From NCBI RefSeq assembly GCF_000934845.1, contig NZ_JXIQ01000029.1, positions 1-64,000 on the forward strand: 64,000 bases of DNA, written 5' to 3'. The notes below the pieces were generated by a model, which had not been told where the DNA came from, searched no databases, and saw only the letters and a list, made by a program, of their open reading frames with translations. Of the stretch, positions 1 through 9,677 are shown piece after piece (the first letter of the stretch is position 1; each line of letters opens with the position of its first letter). A program made the translations under genes and the position numbers. This stretch comes from Mesobacillus subterraneus. Lineage in GTDB: Bacteria; Bacillota; Bacilli; Bacillales; Cytobacillaceae.

Positions 1-37
1 AAGTTTACTCCTCAGAGCTGCCTTACCGGACAAACCC

Positions 38-66
38 TTGACAATAAAATTAGGCAGCTTTACAAT
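38..66 (+). promoter_or_regulatory. SigA promoter of rny
   Basis: TTGACA at 38-43 and TACAAT at 61-66 are separated by exactly 17 bases, one mismatch from the vegetative consensus. Transcription would start near 73, giving a leader of about 130 nt before rny. Confidence 0.8.
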
Positions 67-201
67 TAAAAATGTATATTTTACATTTTCATGGTATTAA
101 AAACGTTTAAAAGCAATAGAGCTGTATATTGATGCTTATAACAATGTACATGCCGACACTTTAAAAAACGTATCACAAGTTCATAGCAAGAGGAGGTGAA
201 A

Positions 202-1767
202 ATGATGGATCTACTTATTTCAATCATCTCCATTTTGCTTGGTCTAATCGTCGGTGCAGTTGTTGGCTATTTTTATCGTAAATCCGTTGCGGAAGCAAAA
301 ATTGCAGGTGCCAAAAACGCCGCAGAACAAATTGTTGAAGATGCGAAGCGTGAAGCAGAGGCAATGAAGAAGGAAGCCTTGCTAGAGGCTAAGGATGAAA
401 ATCACCGACTGCGTACGGAAGCAGAACGTGAGATTCGTGAACGAAGAAATGAACTGCAAAAACAAGAAAATCGTTTATTGCAAAAAGAGGAGAATCTTGA
501 TCGTAAGGATGAGTCGTTGAACAAACGCGAGATTCTTTTAGAGAAAAAAGATGACGCTCTTACCAAAAGACAACAGCATATTGAAGAGATGGAAAGCAAA
601 GTGGACGAGATGGTACAAAAACAGCAGGCTGAACTGGAACGCATCTCGAGCTTAACACGTGATGAGGCTAAATCCATCATTTTGGAGCGGACTGAGCAAG
701 AACTTGCTCACGACATTGCAATAATGATTAAGGAAAGCGAAAACAGGGCAAAAGAAGAATCCGATAAGAAAGCGAAAGAGGTACTTTCCATTGCCATCCA
801 AAGATGCGCTGCAGACCATGTCGCTGAAACGACTGTGTCAGTTGTAAATCTTCCGAATGATGAAATGAAGGGACGCATTATCGGACGTGAGGGACGGAAT
901 ATCCGCACCCTGGAAACGTTGACGGGAATAGACCTTATAATTGATGATACTCCGGAAGCGGTAATTTTATCCGGATTTGATCCAATTAGACGTGAAACAG
1001 CCCGATTAGCTCTTGAAAAGCTTGTTCAGGATGGACGTATTCATCCGGCACGAATCGAAGAAATGGTAGAGAAGGCACGCCGAGAAGTGGATGAACATAT
1101 TCGTGAGGTTGGGGAACAGACAACCTTCGAAGTGGGAGTTCACGGGCTGCATCCGGACCTGATCAAGATTCTTGGCCGCTTGAAGTACCGTACAAGCTAC
1201 GGACAGAATGTTCTTAAACATTCAATCGAAGTAGCCCAGTTGTCCGGATTGCTTGCTGCAGAGCTTGGTGAAGACGAAACATTGGCTCGCCGTGCAGGAC
1301 TCCTGCATGATATCGGAAAGGCGATTGACCATGAAGTAGAAGGCAGCCACGTTGAGATCGGCGTAGAGCTGGCGACGAAATACAAGGAACATCCTGTTGT
1401 TATCAACAGTATTGCTTCCCACCATGGTGATACGGAGCCAACTTCGATCATCGCAGTTTTAGTTGCTGCTGCCGATGCATTATCCGCTGCAAGGCCTGGT
1501 GCCCGCAGCGAAGCATTGGAAAACTATATCCGCCGTCTTGAAAGACTCGAAGAAATCTCTGAATCCTATGAAGGAGTCGAGAAATCCTTCGCGATTCAGG
1601 CGGGAAGAGAAATCAGGATCATGGTTAGACCTGATCAAATTGATGACTTGCAGGCACACCGCCTTGCTCGTGATATCCGCAAAAAAATTGAGGAAGAGCT
1701 TGATTATCCTGGGCATATCAAGGTTACAGTCATCCGTGAAACACGTGCAGTTGAATACGCAAAATAA
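202..1767 (+). CDS. rny: Ribonuclease Y
   Basis: RNase Y is a membrane-anchored endoribonuclease that starts bulk mRNA turnover and processing in Firmicutes. The product (about 521 aa) has one N-terminal transmembrane helix in its first 25 residues. A long charged coiled coil follows to about residue 200, then a KH RNA-binding domain ([10 protein letters not shown]) and an HD metal-dependent hydrolase domain ([12 protein letters not shown]). Identity to the remembered B. subtilis protein is high through the whole length, including the VEYAK C-terminus. AGGAGG at 191-196 supports ATG 202 or the adjacent ATG 205; an in-frame GTG at 196 lies inside the ribosome site and is less likely. It is followed by a terminator and ymdB, as in B. 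subtilis. Confidence 0.97.
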   Translation: MMDLLISIISILLGLIVGAVVGYFYRKSVAEAKIAGAKNAAEQIVEDAKREAEAMKKEALLEAKDENHRLRTEAEREIRERRNELQKQENRLLQKEENLDRKDESLNKREILLEKKDDALTKRQQHIEEMESKVDEMVQKQQAELERISSLTRDEAKSIILERTEQELAHDIAIMIKESENRAKEESDKKAKEVLSIAIQRCAADHVAETTVSVVNLPNDEMKGRIIGREGRNIRTLETLTGIDLIIDDTPEAVILSGFDPIRRETARLALEKLVQDGRIHPARIEEMVEKARREVDEHIREVGEQTTFEVGVHGLHPDLIKILGRLKYRTSYGQNVLKHSIEVAQLSGLLAAELGEDETLARRAGLLHDIGKAIDHEVEGSHVEIGVELATKYKEHPVVINSIASHHGDTEPTSIIAVLVAAADALSAARPGARSEALENYIRRLERLEEISESYEGVEKSFAIQAGREIRIMVRPDQIDDLQAHRLARDIRKKIEEELDYPGHIKVTVIRETRAVEYAK

Positions 1768-1791
1768 AGCGGTGCTTAGGCGCCGCTTTTT
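1768..1791 (+). terminator. Terminator after rny
   Basis: An 8-bp stem (AGCGGTGC pairing with GCGCCGCT) with a TTAG loop is followed by a T run. Confidence 0.8.
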
Positions 1792-1880
1792 GTATTAGAG
1801 CTACTTTGCTGGTTTTCATCAAATGACGATGCTATGATACAATTTTTACATAAATAACTTGAAGGCAGGAATGAAAACCA

Positions 1881-2678
1881 ATGAGAATTTTATTTGTAGG
1901 AGATGTTGTAGGCTCTCCTGGCAGGGATATGGTTACAGAATACCTACCAAAGCTAAAGGGAAAGTTTCGTCCGACTGTTACGATCATTAATGGGGAGAAT
2001 GCAGCGAGCGGAAAAGGGATAACCGAGAAGATTTACCGGCAGTTTCTTGAGCAGGGAGCACAGGCAGTTACATTAGGAAACCATGCATGGGATAACCGCG
2101 ATATTTTTGAGTTTATTGATGCAGCTAAATATTTGATAAGACCCGCTAATTTTCCGAAAGAGGTACCCGGAAAAGGGATTGTATATTTAAAGATTAATCA
2201 GGAAGAACTGGCAATAATCAATTTACAGGGACGGACATTTTTAACGCCAATTGATTGCCCTTTTAAAAAAGCAGATGAACTGATTGAAGAAGCGAAAAAG
2301 CGCACCTCGTTCATTTTTGTCGATTTTCATGCAGAGGCGACTAGCGAAAAGCAGGCAATGGGCTGGTATCTTGATGGCAAAGTTTCCGCTGTTGTCGGTA
2401 CGCATACTCATGTCCAGACTTCTGATGAGCGGATTTTACCATCTGGGACTGCGTTTTTGACCGATGTAGGCATGACCGGACCATATGATGGGATATTAGG
2501 GGTAGAAAAAGACGCGGTTCTCCGAAGGTTTCTCACAAGCTTGCCGACCCGTTTTGAAGTTGTCAAGGACGGAAGGAGCCAGCTATCAGCAGTATTGATC
2601 GATTTAGATAAAAAGACCGGTAAAGCAGTAAAGATTCAGAAAATCCTTATTAATGAAGACCATCCTTTTTATGAATAG
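1881..2678 (+). CDS. ymdB: YmdB family metallophosphoesterase
   Basis: This 265-aa protein belongs to the YmdB family of calcineurin-like phosphoesterases. In B. subtilis YmdB hydrolyses cyclic nucleotides in vitro and affects biofilm and motility cell fate. The dinuclear metal-site motifs are all visible: GDVVGSPGRD at the N-terminus, NGENAASGKG, GNHAWD, VDFHAEATSEK and GTHTHVQT. Length is typical of the family (about 264 aa). ATG 1881 follows a weak AAGGCAGGA ribosome site. It lies between rny and spoVS, the order seen in B. subtilis. Confidence 0.93.
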   Translation: MRILFVGDVVGSPGRDMVTEYLPKLKGKFRPTVTIINGENAASGKGITEKIYRQFLEQGAQAVTLGNHAWDNRDIFEFIDAAKYLIRPANFPKEVPGKGIVYLKINQEELAIINLQGRTFLTPIDCPFKKADELIEEAKKRTSFIFVDFHAEATSEKQAMGWYLDGKVSAVVGTHTHVQTSDERILPSGTAFLTDVGMTGPYDGILGVEKDAVLRRFLTSLPTRFEVVKDGRSQLSAVLIDLDKKTGKAVKIQKILINEDHPFYE

Positions 2679-2798
2679 AACATCAGATTTACCATCTTTA
2701 GAATGGAGACTAACGTATGCTACTTTGTCTGCAGTCTTTATTATGCTGTAATTTGGTTTTTTGGCGATGGATTAAGGGATTCCCTGTCTTATGAAGAC

Positions 2799-2922
2799 AC
2801 CATTCCACCCGAAAGATGCCCTTATGTAGAGGAACGGGTGCACATAAGGGTACCATTCCACCCGAAAGATACCCTTATGAAGAGGAAAGGGTACGCATAA
2901 GGCACCATCTTCCGCCGGAGAG
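2799..2922 (+). repeat. Tandem 52-53 bp hairpin repeat before spoVS
   Basis: A unit starting ACCATTCCACCCGAAAGAT begins at 2799 and again at 2852, with a decayed third start at 2904. Each full unit carries an internal inverted repeat, CCCTTATG paired with CATAAGGG, so the array folds into consecutive hairpins. There is no T run, so these are not ordinary terminators. A partial earlier copy may start near 2787. Confidence 0.8.
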
Positions 2923-2944
2923 ATATCATTGCTTTTTTTTACTG

Positions 2945-2972
2945 AAGGTCATATGTGGGATTTCTCCTGAAT
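2945..2972 (+). promoter_or_regulatory. Possible SigH promoter of spoVS
   Basis: AAGGTCAT at 2945-2952 and GAAT at 2969-2972 resemble the SigH pattern (AGGAWWW, then GAAT). spoVS is a known SigH gene in B. subtilis. The match is partial, so this is tentative. Confidence 0.35.
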
Positions 2973-3047
2973 ATAGTAGCAGTGGAACAGACTAAACTGG
3001 ATGTCCACACGGGCATTTGGTACGGGATAAATAAGGAGGAGCCAGGA

Positions 3048-3308
3048 ATGGATATCTTAAAAGTTTCAGCAAAATCTAATCCTAATTCTGTAGCTGGTGC
3101 GCTTGCTGGAGTACTGCGCGAGAGAGGGAACGCAGAGATTCAGGCAATTGGGGCGGGTGCATTAAATCAAGCCGTGAAGGCAGTAGCGATCGCAAGAGGG
3201 TTCGTAGCTCCTAGCGGCGTTGATTTAATTTGCATCCCGGCATTTACTGATATTCTGATTGATGGCGAAGAGCGGACAGCCATAAAATTAATTGTTGAAC
3301 CACGATAA
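3048..3308 (+). CDS. spoVS: Stage V sporulation protein S
   Basis: SpoVS is a small Alba-fold protein needed for progression past stage V of sporulation. The 86-aa product (MDILKVSAKSNPNSVAG to KLIVEPR) matches the B. subtilis protein almost residue for residue and has its exact length. The reading frame extends upstream, but AAGGAGGAGCCAGGA directly precedes ATG 3048 and the family starts with MDILKVS. It lies downstream of ymdB, as in B. subtilis, with the hairpin repeats between them. Confidence 0.97.
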   Translation: MDILKVSAKSNPNSVAGALAGVLRERGNAEIQAIGAGALNQAVKAVAIARGFVAPSGVDLICIPAFTDILIDGEERTAIKLIVEPR

Positions 3309-3336
3309 AAGAAACCCATATGAAATTGCTATATTC

Positions 3337-3370
3337 CCTGTTTGCATGTGCAAGCAGGTTTCTTTATTTC
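3337..3370 (+). terminator. Terminator after spoVS
   Basis: A 10-bp stem (CCTGTTTGCA with TGCAAGCAGG, 2-nt loop) is followed by TTTCTTTATTT. Confidence 0.7.
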
Positions 3371-3400
3371 TCTTGTGAAATTGCTAGAGGGGGGATTTTA

Positions 3401-4336
3401 GTGAAAATCTATGATGCTCATTGTGATGTTCTCTATAAACTATTAATGAATCCGACACTTGATTACATTCAAGCAGCGGAATTACAGGTCAACTTGGAAA
3501 AGTTAAAAGCTTCCGGAACGAAAGTCCAATTGTTTGCCATTTACGTGCCTGAATCGGTACATCCTGATTTGAAATTCATGGCAGCACTTAGGATGGTGGA
3601 TTTGTTTTACGAAAAAGTTTTATTGCCGAGTCCGCAAATGAAGCTGATAACGAATAGAAAACAGATTAGGGAACTTGCTGAAAATGAAATAGGTGCTGTC
3701 CTAACGCTAGAAGGGTGCGATGCCATAGGACAGGACTTATTGAAATTGCGGACGCTTTTACGGCTTGGAGTCCGGTCAGTAGGGCTGACGTGGAACTTTG
3801 GTAATTATTGCGCTGACGGGGCGTTAGAAGAAAGGGGAGCAGGACTGACAAAATTCGGGCGCCAGGTTGTTCAGCTTCTGAATGAAACGGAAACGATCTG
3901 TGATGTCTCCCATCTATCGGAGAGGGGGTTCTGGGATGTGCTGGAAGTATCAGACCGCGTGTTTGCGTCTCATTCCAACTGCTATTCGAAATACCAGCAT
4001 CCGAGGAATTTAAGGGACGATCAAATCGAAGCGCTGATCAGCTTGGATTCTGTTATGGGTCTCACCTTTGTTCCAAAATTTTTGTCAGGTAAAAAAGAAT
4101 CAGCGTCGATCGATGATATCATCCGCCATTTGGAGCATGTCTGTACTCTCGGAGGAGAAAATCATGTTGGCTTCGGTTCAGACTTTGATGGGCTAGAGTT
4201 TACGGTGATGAAGCTTTCTGGAAATGATCAATATGAAAATCTTTGGAACGAGTTGCAAAAATATTATTCTGATATACAAGTTAAGAAATTCTTTTTTGAT
4301 AATATGGCATCAAGACTTCCATTGCAAAATGGCTAA
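3401..4336 (+). CDS. Membrane dipeptidase (renal dipeptidase, M19)
   Basis: A zinc peptidase of family M19 (311 aa) that hydrolyses dipeptides, often including D-amino-acid dipeptides. The metal-ligand motifs are visible in order: HCD near the N-terminus, LTLEGCD, DVSHLS and ASHSNC, then GFGSDFDG. There is no signal peptide, so it is probably cytoplasmic despite the family name. The frame opens upstream at 3320, but that part overlaps the spoVS terminator. GTG 3401 has AGAGGGGGGA at 3386-3395. The gene sits between spoVS and the oxidoreductase pair, a position I recall from other bacilli outside B. subtilis. Confidence 0.9.
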   Translation: MKIYDAHCDVLYKLLMNPTLDYIQAAELQVNLEKLKASGTKVQLFAIYVPESVHPDLKFMAALRMVDLFYEKVLLPSPQMKLITNRKQIRELAENEIGAVLTLEGCDAIGQDLLKLRTLLRLGVRSVGLTWNFGNYCADGALEERGAGLTKFGRQVVQLLNETETICDVSHLSERGFWDVLEVSDRVFASHSNCYSKYQHPRNLRDDQIEALISLDSVMGLTFVPKFLSGKKESASIDDIIRHLEHVCTLGGENHVGFGSDFDGLEFTVMKLSGNDQYENLWNELQKYYSDIQVKKFFFDNMASRLPLQNG

Positions 4337-4484
4337 AATCAATAGACGCAATCGAATTTTAAATAGGAAAAAAGGTGCTGGAAAAACAAAGAACTTTAAA
4401 TATTTTAACAAATAAAAAAATATTCATATTTTCGTCAATAATTATTCTGAAAGGGTTGCTTTTTTTTTCACATAGGTCTAGAAT

Positions 4485-4498
4485 TGAAAGCGTTTAGT
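4485..4498 (+). promoter_or_regulatory. Possible CcpA (cre) site before korA
   Basis: TGAAAGCGTTTAGT matches the left half and centre of the cre palindrome (TGAAANCGNTTTCA) and departs at its last positions. The site lies in the 280-nt gap between the dipeptidase gene and korA, about 120 nt before korA. TTGACA at 4518-4523 has no good -10 partner. Nothing else clear was seen in this gap. Confidence 0.3.
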
Positions 4499-4616
4499 AC
4501 GATACATTTTACTAGATTTGACAGGGGATTGAAGAAATAACCATTCTAGTGAATATGTTGGATACGTGCTACACTTAAAAACAAAGCGTTTTTACATATC
4601 TAAAGGGGTGTAAGAG

Positions 4617-6350
4617 ATGATCAATCAACTTTCATGGAAAGTTGGCGGACAGCAGGGAGAAGGAATTGAATCTACCGGGGAAATTTTCTCTATTGCATTG
4701 AACCGTCTAGGCTACTACTTGTATGGCTACCGTCACTTTTCGTCACGTATTAAGGGTGGCCACACAAACAACAAGATCCGGGTAAGCACTAAAGAGGTTC
4801 GATCTATTTCTGACGATTTAGATATTCTAGTAGCTTTTGATCAGGAAACGGTTGATGTTAACTACAAGGAATTGCATGAGAAAGGCGTCATTTTAGCTGA
4901 TGCGAAGTTTGACCCTAAGAAGCCAGAAGATACTCAAGCTGCATTGTATGCGGTTCCATTTACAGAAATGGCTTCTGAACTAGGGACATCTCTTATGAAA
5001 AACATGGTTGCAATTGGTGCGACTAGTGCCATCCTAGACTTGGATATCCAGGTTTTCGAGGAAGTTGTTCAGGAAATTTTTGGACGAAAAGGACAACAAG
5101 TAGTTGATAAAAACATGGAAGCCATTAAGGCTGGCTACGAATATACAAAGGAAAAATTGGCTGGAGCAGAGCCGATGCATCTTGAGAAGGCTGATGGTCA
5201 GAAGCGTCTATTTATGATTGGCAATGATGCAATTGCCATGGGAGCACTTGCAGGAGGCTGCAGATTCATGGCTGCCTACCCGATCACACCTGCTTCAGAA
5301 ATTATGGAATATTTGATCAAGAAACTGCCTGCTCTTGGCGGAACTGTCATTCAGACTGAAGATGAAATCGCTGCTGCTACAATGGCAATCGGCGCCAACT
5401 ATGGCGGTGTCCGTGCGATTACAGCTTCTGCGGGACCTGGCCTTTCACTGAAAATGGAAGCAATCGGCTTGGCCGGAATCACGGAAACGCCAATCGTTAT
5501 TGTCGATACCCAGCGTGGCGGTCCATCAACAGGGCTTCCTACCAAACAGGAACAATCTGATCTTATGGCAATGATCTACGGAACGCATGGTGAAATTCCT
5601 AAGATTGTCATGGCTCCAAGTACGGTCCAGGAAGCATTTTATGATGCAGCAGAAGCATTCAACCTTGCTGAAGAGTATCAGTGCCCAGTGATCGTTTTGA
5701 CTGACCTACAGCTTTCACTTGGAAAGCAAACAGTCGAGCCGCTTAACTTTGATAAAGTGGAGATTCGCCGAGGCAAGCTGAAGGCAGATGATCTTCCTGA
5801 GATTGAAAACAAAGGGTACTTCAAACGTTATGAAGTAACAGAAGATGGCGTTTCACCACGTGTTATTCCAGGAATGAAAAACGGCATCCACCACGTAACA
5901 GGTGTCGAGCATGATGAAACAGGAAAACCTTCAGAATCTGCAGCGAACCGCATTGCCCAAATGGATAAGCGTTTCCGCAAAATTAGCCATCTGAAGTTTG
6001 ATACGCCAATCCATAAAAATGCTCCACATGAGGAAGCTGATCTTTTGATCGTAGGTTTCAACTCTACACGAGGCGCAATCGAAGAGGCAATGGGAAGACT
6101 GGAGAAGGACGGATTGAAAGTAAACCACGCCCATGTTCGTCTGATCCACCCATTTCCGGCTGAGGAAATGATGCAGCTTGTAAAATCTGCGAAGAAAGTG
6201 GCAGTGATTGAAAACAATGCGACAGGACAGCTGGCAAACATCATGAAGATGAATGTCGGAGGACATGAGAAGATTCACAAGATTCTCAAGTACGACGGAA
6301 ACCCATTCTTGCCGCAGGAAGTCCACACAAAATGCAAGGAGTTGTTCTAG
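4617..6350 (+). CDS. korA: 2-oxoacid:ferredoxin oxidoreductase, fused gamma/alpha subunit
   Basis: The larger subunit (577 aa) of a two-subunit oxidoreductase that oxidatively decarboxylates a 2-oxoacid (2-oxoglutarate or pyruvate) to the acyl-CoA and reduces ferredoxin. Residues 1-190 form the gamma domain (GGQQGEGIESTGEIF, SSRIKGGHTNNKIR). From about residue 195 follows the alpha domain (GNDAIAMGALAGGCRFMAAYPITPASEIMEYL, with the YPITP motif). Fusion of gamma and alpha is normal for the KorA form found in bacilli. ATG 4617 follows AAAGGGGTGTAAGAG. korB begins one base after the stop codon, so the pair is one translational unit. Substrate preference cannot be read from sequence. Confidence 0.92.
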   Translation: MINQLSWKVGGQQGEGIESTGEIFSIALNRLGYYLYGYRHFSSRIKGGHTNNKIRVSTKEVRSISDDLDILVAFDQETVDVNYKELHEKGVILADAKFDPKKPEDTQAALYAVPFTEMASELGTSLMKNMVAIGATSAILDLDIQVFEEVVQEIFGRKGQQVVDKNMEAIKAGYEYTKEKLAGAEPMHLEKADGQKRLFMIGNDAIAMGALAGGCRFMAAYPITPASEIMEYLIKKLPALGGTVIQTEDEIAAATMAIGANYGGVRAITASAGPGLSLKMEAIGLAGITETPIVIVDTQRGGPSTGLPTKQEQSDLMAMIYGTHGEIPKIVMAPSTVQEAFYDAAEAFNLAEEYQCPVIVLTDLQLSLGKQTVEPLNFDKVEIRRGKLKADDLPEIENKGYFKRYEVTEDGVSPRVIPGMKNGIHHVTGVEHDETGKPSESAANRIAQMDKRFRKISHLKFDTPIHKNAPHEEADLLIVGFNSTRGAIEEAMGRLEKDGLKVNHAHVRLIHPFPAEEMMQLVKSAKKVAVIENNATGQLANIMKMNVGGHEKIHKILKYDGNPFLPQEVHTKCKELF

Positions 6351-6351
6351 G

Positions 6352-7218
6352 ATGGCGACTTTTAAAGAATTTCGTAACAATGTAAAACCAAATTGGTGCC
6401 CAGGCTGTGGCGACTTCTCTGTACAGGCTGCCATGCAGCGTGCAGCAGCTAATGTTGGCCTGGAGCCAGAAAATCTGGCTGTAATCTCAGGTATCGGCTG
6501 TTCTGGCCGTATCTCTGGATATATTAATTCCTACGGCTTCCACGGAATCCATGGCCGTTCTCTTCCAATCGCACAAGGAGTGAAGATGGCAAACCGTGAT
6601 TTAACGGTTATTGCTTCCGGCGGTGACGGGGACGGATTCGCCATTGGAATGGGGCATACCATCCATGCAATCCGCCGTAACATAAACATTACTTATATCG
6701 TCATGGATAACCAAATTTACGGTCTGACGAAGGGGCAAACGTCCCCGCGTTCAGCTGCTGGTTTCAAAACAAAGTCAACTCCAGCAGGTTCAATTGAACA
6801 AGCCATTTCTCCAATGGAAATGGCATTGACAGCTGGCGCTACTTTTGTGGCGCAAAGCTTCTCAACTGATCTGAAAGACTTGACTGCCCTAATTGAAGCA
6901 GGTATTAAGCACGAAGGTTTTTCATTAATCAACGTTTTCAGTCCGTGCGTAACTTATAACAAGGTTAACACCTACGATTGGTTTAAAGAAAACCTGACAA
7001 AACTTAGCGATATCGAAGGATATGATCCATCAAATCGTGAAGCAGCAATGCAGACGTTGATGAAACATAACGGATTGGTTACAGGCTTAATCTATCAAAA
7101 CACAGAGCGCAAATCATATCAGGAACTGGTAAACGGTTATTCAAAAACACCGCTTTCTAAAGCAGACCTTAAGCTTGATCAAGCTCATTTTGATAAGCTA
7201 GTTGCTGAATTTATGTAA
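6352..7218 (+). CDS. korB: 2-oxoacid:ferredoxin oxidoreductase, beta subunit
   Basis: The thiamine-pyrophosphate-binding beta subunit (288 aa). It has the N-terminal NWCPGCGDF motif, the ISGIGCSGRI segment and the TPP/Mg motif GGDGDGFAIGMGH followed by MDNQIYGLTKGQTSP. ATG 6352 lies one base after the korA stop and is preceded by TGCAAGGAG; a longer frame from 6253 only overlaps korA. It completes the enzyme with KorA. No four-cysteine ferredoxin domain is fused, so an external ferredoxin must take the electrons. Confidence 0.93.
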   Translation: MATFKEFRNNVKPNWCPGCGDFSVQAAMQRAAANVGLEPENLAVISGIGCSGRISGYINSYGFHGIHGRSLPIAQGVKMANRDLTVIASGGDGDGFAIGMGHTIHAIRRNINITYIVMDNQIYGLTKGQTSPRSAAGFKTKSTPAGSIEQAISPMEMALTAGATFVAQSFSTDLKDLTALIEAGIKHEGFSLINVFSPCVTYNKVNTYDWFKENLTKLSDIEGYDPSNREAAMQTLMKHNGLVTGLIYQNTERKSYQELVNGYSKTPLSKADLKLDQAHFDKLVAEFM

Positions 7219-7237
7219 TAAATCTGTACTTTTTACA

Positions 7238-7272
7238 TAAAACCCCAATCATCTAATGATTGGGGTTTTATT
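7238..7272 (+). terminator. Terminator after korAB
   Basis: The stem AACCCCAATCAT pairs with ATGATTGGGGTT and is followed by TTATT. Confidence 0.85.
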
Positions 7273-7364
7273 GTACAAAGTTGTATTTAAACAATAAGGA
7301 TCACTACGAAAATGAGAGCAATTTTTTCGTAAAGCCAGTATCAGCAATACTACTATTGTTTTCA

Positions 7365-7392
7365 TTGATTCAAGAGTTTATACTAGTATAAT
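7365..7392 (+). promoter_or_regulatory. Promoter of miaB
   Basis: TTGATT at 7365-7370, a 16-base spacer and TATAAT at 7387-7392. It lies about 107 nt before the miaB start. Confidence 0.55.
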
Positions 7393-7498
7393 GTGTATAT
7401 TTCATATTTTCAGGGCGAAATATTCCCTTTTTTCAACGAATGCAGTTTAGGAATTTTTCGCTTAATGCACGTTTTTTTATGAAAGGAGATTGGTCGTC

Positions 7499-9043
7499 AT
7501 GAACGAAAATCAACGCTTGGAAGGTCAACAAGTAGCAACAAATAATTCTTCGGACAAAAAATCCAGTAAGGATTATAGCAAGTACTTTGAAACAGTATAT
7601 ACTGCTCCTTCTTTGAAGGATGCCAAAAAGCGCGGAAAAGAAGAGGTTACGTATCATAAGGATTTCGATATTCCTGAAGAGTTCTTAAAAATGGGAAATG
7701 GCCGAAAATTTTATATTCGTACGTATGGCTGTCAGATGAATGAACATGATACGGAAGTGATGGCGGGTATTTTCCTTGGTTTGGGCTATGAACCTACTGA
7801 TAGTGTCGAGGAAGCGAATGTCATTCTCCTGAATACATGTGCGATTCGGGAAAACGCTGAAAACAAGGTATTTGGTGAACTAGGTCATTTGAAGCATCTG
7901 AAACGAGAAAATCCAGATTTGCTCTTGGGTGTTTGTGGTTGCATGTCACAGGAAGAATCAGTCGTCAACAAAATTCTGAAAACCTATCACCAGGTGGATA
8001 TGATTTTTGGTACGCATAATATTCATCGCCTTCCAAATATTCTAAAGGAAGCATACATGTCTAAAGAAATAGTCGTCGAAGTTTGGTCAAAGGAAGGAGA
8101 TGTAATTGAAAACCTTCCTAAAGTCCGCAGAGGGAATATTAAAGCATGGGTTAATATTATGTATGGCTGCGATAAATTCTGTACGTACTGCATCGTTCCT
8201 TATACACGGGGCAAAGAACGAAGCCGCCGTCCTGAAGATATCATCCAGGAAGTCCGCTTGCTTGCATCACAGGGCTATCAGGAAATTACCCTGCTAGGCC
8301 AGAACGTAAACGCATATGGAAAAGACTTCACTGATTTAAAATATGGTTTAGGAGACTTGATGGAGGAAATCCGTAAAATCGATATCCCAAGGATCCGATT
8401 CACTACGAGCCATCCACGTGATTTTGATGATCACTTGATTGAAGTCTTGGCAAAAGGCGGAAACTTGATGGACCATATCCATCTTCCGGTCCAATCCGGT
8501 TCTTCTGAGGTATTGAAAATCATGGCGCGGAAGTATACTCGTGAACAATATCTAGAACTTGTACACAAGATCAAGGCGGAGATTCCAGATGTTACTTTGA
8601 CAACAGACATCATCGTCGGATATCCGAATGAAACAGATGAACAATTCGAGGAAACATTGTCGTTAGTCCGTGAGGTAGGCTATGAATCTGCGTACACCTT
8701 CATTTATTCTCCAAGAGAAGGAACTCCGGCGGCAAAAATGCAGGATAATATTCCTATGGAAGTGAAGAAGGAACGTCTTCAGCGTTTGAATGCACTTGTG
8801 AATGAACAGTCGGCTCAGTCGATGAAGAAGTATCAGGATCAAATTGTCGAAGTATTGGTTGAAGGCGAAAGCAAAAACAATCCTGATGTACTTGCAGGAT
8901 ATACAAGCAAGATGAAGCTTGTCAACTTTGTCGGGCCAAAGTCTGCAATCGGAAAAATCGTCAAGGTAAAGATCACCGATGCAAAAACTTGGTCTTTAAA
9001 CGGGGAAATGGCAGAAGAAAACGAACCAGTTGAGGTGAAGTAA
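7499..9043 (+). CDS. miaB: tRNA-2-methylthio-N6-dimethylallyladenosine synthase
   Basis: A radical-SAM methylthiotransferase (514 aa) that adds the 2-methylthio group to i6A37 in tRNAs reading UNN codons. It acts after MiaA, which is also encoded in this window. Order of domains: N-terminal cluster cysteines ([25 protein letters not shown]), the radical-SAM motif CDKFCTYC, a HLPVQSGS segment and a C-terminal TRAM domain. ATG 7499 is 8 nt past AAAGGAGAT; an in-frame TTG at 7490 is too close to the ribosome site. The N-terminal 65 residues are a variable extension, as in B. subtilis. ymcA follows directly. Confidence 0.96.
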   Translation: MNENQRLEGQQVATNNSSDKKSSKDYSKYFETVYTAPSLKDAKKRGKEEVTYHKDFDIPEEFLKMGNGRKFYIRTYGCQMNEHDTEVMAGIFLGLGYEPTDSVEEANVILLNTCAIRENAENKVFGELGHLKHLKRENPDLLLGVCGCMSQEESVVNKILKTYHQVDMIFGTHNIHRLPNILKEAYMSKEIVVEVWSKEGDVIENLPKVRRGNIKAWVNIMYGCDKFCTYCIVPYTRGKERSRRPEDIIQEVRLLASQGYQEITLLGQNVNAYGKDFTDLKYGLGDLMEEIRKIDIPRIRFTTSHPRDFDDHLIEVLAKGGNLMDHIHLPVQSGSSEVLKIMARKYTREQYLELVHKIKAEIPDVTLTTDIIVGYPNETDEQFEETLSLVREVGYESAYTFIYSPREGTPAAKMQDNIPMEVKKERLQRLNALVNEQSAQSMKKYQDQIVEVLVEGESKNNPDVLAGYTSKMKLVNFVGPKSAIGKIVKVKITDAKTWSLNGEMAEENEPVEVK

Positions 9044-9044
9044 T

Positions 9045-9482
9045 TTGGTCAAGTACAATAAAGATGACATTATTTTGCGTTCCAGAGAAATCGCACGGAT
9101 GATTGCAGAAACAGAAGAAGTAGACTTTTTCAAGCGAGCAGAAGCGCAAATTCATGAAAATGAAAAAGTAAGAACGCTTATTTCTTCGATAAAAGGTCTC
9201 CAAAAACAAGCGGTGAACTTTCAGCATTACGGGAAAACGGAAGCGTTGAAGAAGACGGAAGAAAAAATCGCCGCTCTAGAAGCAGAGCTTGACGCAATTC
9301 CGGTTGTACAGGAATTCAAGCAATCCCAAATTGATGTGAATGATCTGCTGCAAATGGTTGCGACAACTATTTCCAATACCGTGACAGACGAAATCGTCGT
9401 ATCAACAGGAGGAGATCTCCTCAGCGGTGAAACTGGTGCAGCACGGAAGAACGGAAAGAGCTGCCATACCCATGATCATTAA
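9045..9482 (+). CDS. ymcA: RicA family regulator YmcA
   Basis: YmcA (RicA) forms a complex with YlbF and YaaT that stimulates RNase Y-dependent mRNA maturation in B. subtilis. It promotes competence, sporulation and biofilm formation. The 145-aa product is mostly helical with a long charged middle, typical of the YlbF/YmcA family (PF06133). It ends in a Cys/His-rich tail (KSCHTHDH). The start is TTG 9045, one base after miaB, with GAGGTG at 9032-9037. Its likely partner gene rny is also in this window. Confidence 0.9.
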   Translation: MVKYNKDDIILRSREIARMIAETEEVDFFKRAEAQIHENEKVRTLISSIKGLQKQAVNFQHYGKTEALKKTEEKIAALEAELDAIPVVQEFKQSQIDVNDLLQMVATTISNTVTDEIVVSTGGDLLSGETGAARKNGKSCHTHDH

Positions 9483-9499
9483 GCATTGAGTTAAAACAA

Positions 9500-9528
9500 G
9501 GCACCTGTTTCCTTCAGGTGTCTTTTTT
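9500..9528 (+). terminator. Terminator after ymcA
   Basis: The stem GGCACCTG with CAGGTGTC, a 7-nt loop, then TTTTTT. Confidence 0.85.
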
Positions 9529-9607
9529 ATTCCAATCAATTGTTTCAACTTCTACATCAGTTTCTCCCTAAATACATATGAAATCTCCCCTCGCTTGCTA
9601 TCAATCG

Positions 9608-9636
9608 GGAACATTCATCTCCTGTGGGCATACAAT
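9608..9636 (+). promoter_or_regulatory. SigE promoter (P1) of cotE
   Basis: GGAACATT at 9608-9615, 13 bases, then CATACAAT at 9629-9636. The -10 is a perfect SigE element and the -35 is close to GGMATATT. B. subtilis cotE has a SigE P1 promoter. Confidence 0.7.
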
Positions 9637-9677
9637 GAACTATGCCTAAGTTTTTCACAGCGGTTCTAATTTTATCG

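Noticed and set aside
2703-2900. 65-codon frame METNVCYF... upstream of spoVS
   Set aside because: Most of it is the tandem hairpin repeat read as protein; no ribosome site and no family.
4224-4415. 63-codon frame overlapping the dipeptidase end
   Set aside because: It lies mostly inside the real gene in another frame and has no ribosome site.
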